A stretch of DNA of 15,595 nucleotides. Source: Planctomycetota bacterium. Its GTDB lineage: Bacteria; Planctomycetota; Phycisphaerae; FEN-1346; JAACEH01. The translations under genes were made by a program, and so were the position numbers. Of this stretch, positions 1 through 5,714 are shown one piece after another. Each line of letters begins with the position of its first letter. Positions within the stretch are counted from its first letter, which is position 1. The DNA lies in contig JAFGPY010000189.1 of NCBI GenBank assembly GCA_016935955.1, positions 1-15,595 of the forward strand, read 5' to 3'. The notes under the pieces were generated by a model. The model saw only the letters and a list, made by a program, of their open reading frames with translations, did no database searches and was not told the DNA's origin.

Positions 1-173
1 CGTCCATGGAAGCCTCCCGTGCGCAAAGTTCCCAACCTTTGCATCGGAGACTTCCTGCGCTCAACTCAAGTCAAGGGAAACTCCAGCTCAACTTCGCCTG
101 CCGGCGTCGGTTCCGCCGCAGTTCACAGGATGGAAGACTCGTGGGGGCACGGGACGGGGGCAGCCAAATTTGC

Positions 174-202
174 TTGACCTCCCTGGCCTGTTCGGCTACA
201 CT
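174..202 (+). promoter_or_regulatory. Sigma70-type promoter for rplS
   Basis: The -35 box is TTGACC (174-179) and the -10 box is TACACT (197-202), separated by exactly 17 bases. The -35 matches consensus at 5 of 6 positions and the -10 at 4 of 6. Transcription would begin near 209, leaving a leader of about 160 nt before the rplS ATG at 370. The 173 bases upstream hold no convincing gene; in particular there is no trmD tail, although trmD often precedes rplS in other bacteria. Confidence 0.6.
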
Positions 203-244
203 GCTGGTCTGCGCCGTAGCCTGAGAGGTCCGGTAACGGCAATC

Positions 245-346
245 GGCGGTCGAGAGCCGCCATGAACCATGGGCAAGGAGCCGGTCGCCGACGCGCGGTG
301 CTCCCGCTGCCGACAAACGAAGACGGTCCCGGCCATGGCTCGGGAC
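245..346 (+). promoter_or_regulatory. Structured 5' leader of rplS with two hairpins
   Basis: Two hairpins lie between the promoter and the start. The first pairs GGCGG (245-249) with CCGCC (257-261); the C-GAGA-G at 251-256 could close it with a GNRA loop. The second pairs GTCCCG (326-331) with CGGGAC (341-346) around a 9-base loop and ends 9 bases before the AGGAG SD (356-360). Ribosomal-protein leaders are often autoregulatory in bacteria. Whether this one binds L19 is inference, and I cannot match it to a known leader family by eye. Confidence 0.35.
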
Positions 347-369
347 GCCAGAAGCAGGAGTGCCGAATC

Positions 370-846
370 ATGTCGCAGCAAATCATTCGCGAAGTGGAAA
401 CCGAATACCTTAAGGGCGAGAAGCCGCAGTTCGACATCGGCGACACGGTGGGCGTACATGTCCGCATCGTCGAGGGCGACAAGGAGCGCGTCCAGGTCTT
501 TCGCGGTACGGTGATCGCCCGTCGCGGCCGCGGCACGAACGAGAAGTTCACCGTCCGCCGCATCGTCGCGGGCGAAGGCGTCGAACGTATCTTCCCGCTG
601 CACTCGCCGCGAGTCACTAAGATTGAAGTCGTTCGCTCGGGCGTTACCCGCCGGGCCAAGCTCTACTTCCTCAGGGATCGCGTCGGCAAAAGCACGCGGC
701 TGAAGGAACGCCGCGTCGTCCAGAAGAAGACGGTCCACGTCGAGGGCGAGGAGTCAATCGCCGAGGCCGAGGCCCGCCGGGTGGAGGAAGAGGCTAAGAT
801 CGCGGCCGCCAAGGCCGAGAAGCAGCAGGAAGCCGCTGACGAATAG
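370..846 (+). CDS. rplS: 50S ribosomal protein L19
   Basis: This is L19 of the large ribosomal subunit, which lies near the 30S-50S interface. The 158-residue product carries the family core at about residues 1-112: the [16 protein letters not shown] segment, [10 protein letters not shown], the ERIFPLHSP segment followed by KIEVVRSG, and a basic [22 protein letters not shown] end. The ATG at 370 is chosen because AGGAG (356-360) lies 9 bases upstream and homology begins there. The frame stays open back to 262, but that stretch is leader RNA. L19 is usually about 115 residues. Residues 113-158 here form an extra Glu/Ala/Lys-rich tail that looks helical. The gene stands alone between its own promoter and terminator rather than in the common rpsP-rimM-trmD-rplS order. 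Confidence 0.96.
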   Translation: MSQQIIREVETEYLKGEKPQFDIGDTVGVHVRIVEGDKERVQVFRGTVIARRGRGTNEKFTVRRIVAGEGVERIFPLHSPRVTKIEVVRSGVTRRAKLYFLRDRVGKSTRLKERRVVQKKTVHVEGEESIAEAEARRVEEEAKIAAAKAEKQQEAADE

Positions 847-878
847 TCGGCGTTTCAACGGCCGGACACGGAGTACCA

Positions 879-909
879 GGGCGCAGCCCCCAAGGGCGGC
901 GCCCTTTTT
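879..909 (+). terminator. Rho-independent terminator of rplS
   Basis: GGGCGC (879-884) pairs with GCGCCC (899-904). After one mismatch, an inner GCCC/GGGC stem (886-889/894-897) closes on a 4-base loop. TTTTT follows at 905-909. It lies 33 bases after the rplS stop. On the minus strand the stem has no T run, so it probably does not serve fliS. Confidence 0.85.
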
Positions 910-944
910 CGTTGCCGCGCGATCACGATGACGAACGGCGCATG

Positions 945-978
945 AAACCGGCGTCCGGCACATGTCGCGCCGAACGCC
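945..978 (-). terminator. Possible weak terminator after fliS
   Basis: Read on the minus strand, a 10-bp stem (978-969 with 959-950, one G-U pair) around a 9-base loop is followed by GGTTTC. It lies about 45 bases beyond the fliS stop. The T tract is short, so it is weak as an intrinsic terminator, but no better candidate exists between fliS and rplS. Confidence 0.3.
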
Positions 979-1024
979 GTCGGTGGATTGCGATGCAAGG
1001 ATCAAGAGCCTGAGGCCCGAACGA

Positions 1025-1471
1025 TCAGCCTTCCAGCGAAATGGCCGACACTGGTTCGGCGGCGTAGCCGGCCATGGCCGCACGCTCGTCGCCGCACTCG
1101 TTCTGGAGTTTCTCGATCAGCATGATCCACGTCTCGCGAAGCGTCTGTAGCACACGGACGGCCTCGTCGATCCGCTCGGCGTCGCGGCGCATGTTGGCCT
1201 CGACCAGCTTCTGGTAGATGAACAGGTAGAGGCCCGCTTGCTGGCGGCACAGTTCCGGCGCGTTCTCGGGTCGCAGGCTGTTGAGCAGTTCCATGACGAT
1301 CTGCTCAGACTTCGACAGGCACTGGTAGCTGCCGTCGAAATTGTTGTCGGCAATGTGACCCTTGGCCTGCTCGGCAAAGCGAATGGCCCCGTCCAACAGG
1401 AGCAGCGTCAACTGCTCGGGGCGGGCGGTCAGAACTTGCGTCTCGATGTATGCCCTATTCTGATTCACCAA
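1025..1471 (-). CDS. fliS: Flagellar export chaperone FliS
   Basis: FliS is the cytoplasmic chaperone that binds the flagellin C-terminus and keeps it from polymerising before export. The 148-residue product shows the family pattern: an N-terminal Y-IETQVLTA segment, the PEQLTLLLLDGAIRFAEQA helix, the SEQIVMELLNSL segment, LYLFIYQKLVEAN, and RETW near residue 112. Length fits the family (about 125-150). The start is TTG at 1471-1469. It is supported by AAAGGAG on the minus strand (1487-1481), 9 bases upstream. It follows fliD by 74 bases on the same strand, so the two are probably co-transcribed from the sigma28-type promoter before fliD. Confidence 0.93.
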   Translation of the reverse strand: MVNQNRAYIETQVLTARPEQLTLLLLDGAIRFAEQAKGHIADNNFDGSYQCLSKSEQIVMELLNSLRPENAPELCRQQAGLYLFIYQKLVEANMRRDAERIDEAVRVLQTLRETWIMLIEKLQNECGDERAAMAGYAAEPVSAISLEG

Positions 1472-1545
1472 GGCCTGGCACTCCTTTGATACCCCTACGA
1501 TTCCAAGTTCTTCACGTCTATGCGTCGCGATCGCCAGCCGTGTGG

Positions 1546-4284
1546 CTAGCCACTGTTAATCGAATCGCGCCAACTTTCCACGGCCGCCGCCAGATTCTCC
1601 ACGGCACTCTGCTGACTGGTCAGCGTCGCCAGGGCCGACTCCATGGCGATGAAGTTGTTGGTCAGCCGCTCGCGCTTGCCCTCCAGCAGCACGTCCATGG
1701 CACTGATGCGGTCCCCGAGCGTGTCCGACTGAGTCTGCAGCCGGTCGGCCTGGATTGCCAGGCGGCCCGTGGCCGGTGCCGTCCAGACGCGGAGCGAGTC
1801 TTCCATGTACTTCAGCGCTCCGTTGGTCGTGTCGGTCAACAGTTCCAGGACGTCGTCCGGGTTGCTGTTGAAGGCCTGCGTGAAACGGTCCTCGTCCAGG
1901 CTCAACTGGGCTCCGCTGCTGATCCTGAAGCCAAGGCTCGACAGCGTCTGATAGGCCCCTTCCACGTCCTCGAATTTGTGGAAGATCATCTGGTACAGCG
2001 ACTGCTGCAACGACATGATCGACCCGTCGCCTTGCAGCACCGCGCCTTCCATCGTTTCGGCGTCGTACTCCGTCAGCGTGGCAAGCTGACTCGTCACCTC
2101 GTTGAACTGCGTCACGAACTCGTTGAGTCCTTCGAGCGTGCCGCTCATGTCCCGCGTCACGGTCACCGTAACCGGTGTGCTCGTCGAGGCTCCCATCAGG
2201 TCCAGCGTCACCTTGTCGATGACGCCCGTGACCGTGTTCGAATTGCTCGTGATCAGCACAGGGTCGCCGGTTGAGCCACTGCCGACACGCAACACGGCGT
2301 CGCGCCCGCTGACCATCTCCGTCAGCGACAGGCCCAATTCACCCAGGTCCACCAACCATCCGCCCTTGGCGCCCGACCACTCGCTCGATAACGACAACCG
2401 GTACGGGTTCGTCGCCGAACCATCGTTCAGCACGCTGGCCCGCAGGGCCAAGCCCGCGTCGTTGATCGCGTCGACCAGGTCTTCCAACGTGTCGGTCGCC
2501 CCGATCGTCAACTGCACCTCGCTGTTGCCGTCGATGTACGTCGTCCCGGTGGCAGCCTCCCCCGCGATGTTCAGGTCCGCCGCCGCCGTGCCGCTGAGGT
2601 CTTCGACTTTCAGCAGTTCCCCGCCGCCACCGGTGTCTTCCAGGATGATGCCGTCGCCCGTGTCGTTGATCCGTGCCGTCACGTCGACCAGTGCCGCATT
2701 AATCTCGGTGATCACGTCACCGAGCGTCACTTCGTTGCCCTGGGTCAGGTCGATCACCGAACTCAGGCCGTTGCTGTCGGTGATGCGGAACGTGCCCGTG
2801 GTGATGCCCGTGCCGCCGTTGAGGTCTTCCAGCCGCGTGGTCACACTGATGAACTGGCGGTTCAGGTCCCCGCTGGCCGACTCGCTGACCGCGGCGTCGA
2901 CCGCGATGTTCAGGTCGGCGGCCATTGTCGTGCCACCCACGTCAGCAATTACCAGGTTGCCGCCGCCCGTGGTGTTGTCCGTGATGATGATGCCGTTGCC
3001 CGAGTTGTTCAGCGACGCCGTGACATCGGCCGTCATGCCCGGGTCATTGATGGCGGCAAGCACGTCCTGAATCGTCTTCGCCCCACTCAGGTCGATGACG
3101 CTCGTTGTGCCGTTGCGGTCGGTGATGCTGATTGACCCACGATCGACGCCGCTGCCGCCGTTGAGGCGACTCAGCAGGACGTCCTGCAAGCCGCCCAGCA
3201 GGGCGTCGCCGTCGACGATCCCGTCGCTGTCGGTGTCGCTGCCCAGGATGCCCAGGTCGAAGGCAGCGCTGCCGCCGTTGCCGCTCGTGACCGTCAGCGT
3301 GCCTCCGCCGACCGACACATCCGTCAGGCGAAGCCCGTCCCCGGCCGCATTAAGCTCGGCCAGCAGGTCACCGGGATTGCCCGAGGCGTTATTGATGGCG
3401 TCGATCACTTCGCCCAGCGTCGTGACGCCCGAGAGATCAACGTTGAATTCCGTACCGTCCTGCAGCGTGAAGTGCAGGTCGTTGCCCGTCTGAATGCCGA
3501 CGCCCAAGCTGTTATTCAGCACGCCCAGATTCGTCGCCGCATTGACCGAGATGAGGTTCGCGCCGGTCATGGTGGCGGACGCCACGTTGCCGTCAATCCC
3601 CAGGTCGGCAGCCGTCGTGCCGCCGCTGACCTCGGTCACGATCAGGTTGCTGGCGCTCTGGCCCGTCAGGTCGGTCAGCACCAGGTGGTCGCCGTCGGCC
3701 GACGCCTGGACCTCGATATCATCGTTACTGTTGATGGCCTCGATGACGTCGTTGATGCTCACGGCCATGGACAGATCAATGATCGCCGAGGCGCCGCTGC
3801 GATCGGTGATGCGAATGCGACCGCGGCTGACACCCTCCTGGCCGTTCAGAACGTCTAGGTTCATGTCGTCGGTGAGCCGGGCCTGGGCCGATTGCAACGT
3901 GACCGTGCCGGCGCCGAGGGCCGTGCTCGTGGCATCGGCTATGCCGCTGGAGAGCATCTGCTGCGTCGAGACGGTGCGGCCGACGGTGAACTGGTACGTA
4001 CCGGGCACGGCCCCGTTCAGGGCCGTGGCCGAAAGGATCGACGAGTTCGACGAGGTAGCCGTGGCAGCAGCCAGAACGTTCCCTGTCCGCAGTCTGACCA
4101 GGCTCGACCGCAACATTGTCAGTTGCGTCGAGACCATGATGACGGACAACCGCTGCTCATCCAACTCGGTCTGGCGTTCTTCGAGAAGGTCGCGCGGAGC
4201 GGCTTCCAGTTCCATCAGCGAATCAACGATGGAAGCAATGTCCAAGCCGCTGATCAGGCCGGTGCCGGTCGTGATAGTCCCCAT
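1546..4284 (-). CDS. fliD: Flagellar hook-associated protein 2 (filament cap), expanded form
   Basis: FliD caps the growing filament and helps fold flagellin at the tip. From the ATG at 4284 the product has 912 residues; FliD is commonly about 400-700. The N-terminal domain begins GTGLISGLDIASIVDSLME, followed by a helical region and the FliD_N-like part to about residue 130. Residues 146-652 contain four clear and one partial copy of a flagellin-IN-like module. The FliD_C region follows (about 660-912) with FNEVTSQLATLTEYD, an IFHKFEDVEG segment, SSLGFRISSGAQLSLDED, and a coiled-coil-like helical end. The start at 4284 is chosen because GGGAG lies 8 bases upstream and because this MGTITTGTG end is conserved. 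The frame is open to 4368, but that part is promoter-proximal leader. Neighbours are flagellin upstream and fliS downstream. Confidence 0.93.
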   Translation of the reverse strand: MGTITTGTGLISGLDIASIVDSLMELEAAPRDLLEERQTELDEQRLSVIMVSTQLTMLRSSLVRLRTGNVLAAATATSSNSSILSATALNGAVPGTYQFTVGRTVSTQQMLSSGIADATSTALGAGTVTLQSAQARLTDDMNLDVLNGQEGVSRGRIRITDRSGASAIIDLSMAVSINDVIEAINSNDDIEVQASADGDHLVLTDLTGQSASNLIVTEVSGGTTAADLGIDGNVASATMTGANLISVNAATNLGVLNNSLGVGIQTGNDLHFTLQDGTEFNVDLSGVTTLGEVIDAINNASGNPGDLLAELNAAGDGLRLTDVSVGGGTLTVTSGNGGSAAFDLGILGSDTDSDGIVDGDALLGGLQDVLLSRLNGGSGVDRGSISITDRNGTTSVIDLSGAKTIQDVLAAINDPGMTADVTASLNNSGNGIIITDNTTGGGNLVIADVGGTTMAADLNIAVDAAVSESASGDLNRQFISVTTRLEDLNGGTGITTGTFRITDSNGLSSVIDLTQGNEVTLGDVITEINAALVDVTARINDTGDGIILEDTGGGGELLKVEDLSGTAAADLNIAGEAATGTTYIDGNSEVQLTIGATDTLEDLVDAINDAGLALRASVLNDGSATNPYRLSLSSEWSGAKGGWLVDLGELGLSLTEMVSGRDAVLRVGSGSTGDPVLITSNSNTVTGVIDKVTLDLMGASTSTPVTVTVTRDMSGTLEGLNEFVTQFNEVTSQLATLTEYDAETMEGAVLQGDGSIMSLQQSLYQMIFHKFEDVEGAYQTLSSLGFRISSGAQLSLDEDRFTQAFNSNPDDVLELLTDTTNGALKYMEDSLRVWTAPATGRLAIQADRLQTQSDTLGDRISAMDVLLEGKRERLTNNFIAMESALATLTSQQSAVENLAAAVESWRDSINSG
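2329..3849 (-). repeat. Tandem flagellin-IN-like modules inside fliD
   Basis: About five modules of 75-100 residues follow one another at 3849-3589, 3528-3241, 3186-2896, 2853-2557 and a partial one at 2547-2329. Each full unit has the pattern LNGG.GV..G.I.ITD..G....IDLS......DV...IN, then a short strand ending in GDG..L.D, then AADL.I. Units 1, 3 and 4 are closest to one another. Unit 2 has lost the ITDR signature but keeps GDGLRLTD. The DNA of units 3 and 4 shares near-identical stretches at their ends (around 2908 and 2568), which points to fairly recent duplication. Confidence 0.7.
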
Positions 4285-4373
4285 TCGAACCTCTCCCTTG
4301 GTCTCGGCAGCCGCCACGGCAGCGCCCGCGCAGGCAAACACCATCCGCGCAGGGGCGGACGCCGACACCTCTG

Positions 4374-4401
4374 TTATCGACTATCATTCAGGGGGACTTT
4401 A
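4374..4401 (-). promoter_or_regulatory. FliA (sigma28)-type promoter for fliD-fliS
   Basis: Read on the minus strand, TAAAGTCC (4401-4394) is followed after 12 bases by GTCGATAA (4381-4374). The sigma28 consensus is TAAA-N15-GCCGATAA. Here the -10 matches 7 of 8 positions and there are 16 bases between TAAA and the -10, within the range seen for FliA/SigD promoters. Transcription would start about 80 bases before the fliD ATG. The match is direct; its use by a FliA homologue is inference. Confidence 0.7.
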
Positions 4402-4607
4402 GGGGGAAAGGAGGCCCTGCCCGGCGACTCCAAGTGACGCCGAACACGCGGCTTGCGACGAACCGTGGAGTGGCCGAAGCCGCCAATAGAAGCGGCGGAA
4501 ACCACTTTCGCGGTCCCCGCCAACCCATGCCACAGCGTGGCGCCAGTCCCCCATACTGGCCTATTGTCTTCTCAAGATCCGGATCGAGTCCAGGCCCGAC
4601 GCAGGGA
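4402..4607. other. Gap between flagellin and the fliD promoter
   Basis: No gene is supported here. A two-part hairpin is visible: AGTGG (4469-4473) with CCACT (4502-4506), and inside it CCGCC (4480-4484) with GGCGG (4494-4498) around a 9-base loop. It has no T run on the minus strand, so it is at best a weak end for the flagellin transcript; it could instead stabilise the mRNA 3' end. Short open frames on the + strand over this region are not supported. Confidence 0.35.
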
Positions 4608-5408
4608 TTACCCCAGCAGGTCGAGCACTCCCCGCGACGACGTCGCGCTCAGGGCCAGGGCCCCCAGGGTGGCCTTCTGTAGAATCTGGCCTCGCAACTC
4701 GTTGGCCATGGCCGCAGCGTAGTCCGTATCACGTATCGCCGATTCGGAGGCCGACAGATTGATCTGCGTCTGTTGCAGGGACCGAATTCGCGTCTCGAGG
4801 TCCGCCACCTGCTCGGCCCCCAACCGGCCCCGCTCCTGACTGATCTGCCCAAGGGCCGCAGTGACGATCGAGGCGGCCTGCTCGTAGTTGCCGCTCACCA
4901 TGTCGTTGTCGCCGCCGGAAGCCAGACTGTTAAGGTAGCCCGTGGCGGCATCGCCGAGATCGGCTGCATAGACCGACAACCCGTCCGTGCCGTCCAGCAG
5001 GGCCTCACCGTTGAACGTGGTGCCGCCGGCGATGCGGTCGATGCTCTTGACGGCCTCGTCCACGAGAAGCTGCTGGGCCTCGATCTCCTCGTCGCTCATG
5101 CCGCCCGAGTTGGCGGCCAGCGCGAAGGCGCCGCGAATCTCGACCAGCAGCAACTGCGTTTCGCTCAGGGCCGAGTCGGCGGTGGCCTTGCGTTGGATGG
5201 CCCTCGCGGAGCCCTCCAGTTCACTGTCCAAGGCGGCCAGTTCGCTTCGCAACTGCTCGCTGGCGATCAATCCCGCCGGGTCATCGGCCGCCGTGTTGAT
5301 CCGCAGACCGGTGCTGAGTTGCTTCATGCTCGTGGCACGGAGCTGGTTTGCGGACATCAGATTCCGCAACATCGTTAGAATGCCCGTCGTCGTGGTAATC
5401 GTGCTCAT
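4608..5408 (-). CDS. fliC: Flagellin (short, D0/D1-only)
   Basis: This is the filament subunit, exported through the flagellar type III apparatus. The 266-residue product has the flagellin N domain (residues 1 to about 140, with LSTGLRINTAADDPAGL at 31-47, followed by SEQLRSEL) and the C domain (about 180-266, with RGRLGAEQ, LSASESAIRDTDYA and a QILQKATLGALALS segment). Only about 40 residues lie between them, so the variable D2/D3 domains are essentially absent. The start ATG at 5408 has GGGAG 7 bases upstream. A filament-forming flagellin is more likely than FlgL, because the C-terminal SASESAIRDTDYA-type motif is flagellin-like and fliD and fliS follow. The gene symbol is by family, not by proven orthology. 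Confidence 0.9.
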   Translation of the reverse strand: MSTITTTTGILTMLRNLMSANQLRATSMKQLSTGLRINTAADDPAGLIASEQLRSELAALDSELEGSARAIQRKATADSALSETQLLLVEIRGAFALAANSGGMSDEEIEAQQLLVDEAVKSIDRIAGGTTFNGEALLDGTDGLSVYAADLGDAATGYLNSLASGGDNDMVSGNYEQAASIVTAALGQISQERGRLGAEQVADLETRIRSLQQTQINLSASESAIRDTDYAAAMANELRGQILQKATLGALALSATSSRGVLDLLG

Positions 5409-5482
5409 GACTCATCTCCCCCTGCAGCAAACCATTCCTTCCGGCGTAGACCGCCTCCTGTAGAACAACCTCACAGCACTAG

Positions 5483-5511
5483 AGTAAACGGATGCTGCGG
5501 CCCGGCGGCAA
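5483..5511 (-). promoter_or_regulatory. Candidate sigma70-type promoter for flagellin
   Basis: On the minus strand TTGCCG (5511-5506) and TTTACT (5488-5483) are separated by 17 bases, each matching 4 of 6 consensus positions. The -10 lies about 75 bases before the flagellin ATG. No sigma28-type site like the one before fliD was found in this gap. Evidence is modest. Confidence 0.3.
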
Positions 5512-5650
5512 GCAAAAGCCGTAAGTAAAGTCTCCACAAGCGGTTATGCCACGCCCACATCACGGAGGTGCGACAAAAAAGGTGGGAAAATGGGTGGATG
5601 GGGGCTTTCAGAGAGGGGCCTTTGAGGCCATGTCCTGCCAAGCCAAAGAC

Positions 5651-5682
5651 AACGGACGCAGCCCGCTGTGGGCTGCGTCCGT
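5651..5682 (-). terminator. Terminator of the HEAT-repeat gene
   Basis: A perfect 13-bp stem (5682-5670 with 5664-5652) surrounds a 5-base loop. On the minus strand the stem is followed by TTGTCTTTGG, a moderately T-rich tail. It lies about 33 bases past the stop at 5715. The rest of the gap, from 5409 to 5650, holds the candidate flagellin promoter and no supported gene. Confidence 0.7.
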
Positions 5683-5714
5683 ATGGACATTCTCGGGTTT
5701 GGGGTCCGAACCTC

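Noticed and set aside
3205..3237. DTDSDGIVDGD in FliD as a calcium-binding (dockerin or EF-hand type) loop
   Set aside because: The first positions fit, but position 12 is Ala rather than an acidic residue and there is no paired second loop.
2102..3493. Long + strand open frames opposite fliD
   Set aside because: Ser/Pro/Thr-rich antisense shadows of the repeat-bearing fliD sequence, with no SD or domain support.
5530..5560. TGGCATAACCGCTTG on the minus strand as a sigma54 promoter for flagellin
   Set aside because: The spacing between the GG and the TTG element is off by one and the essential GC of the -12 element is missing.
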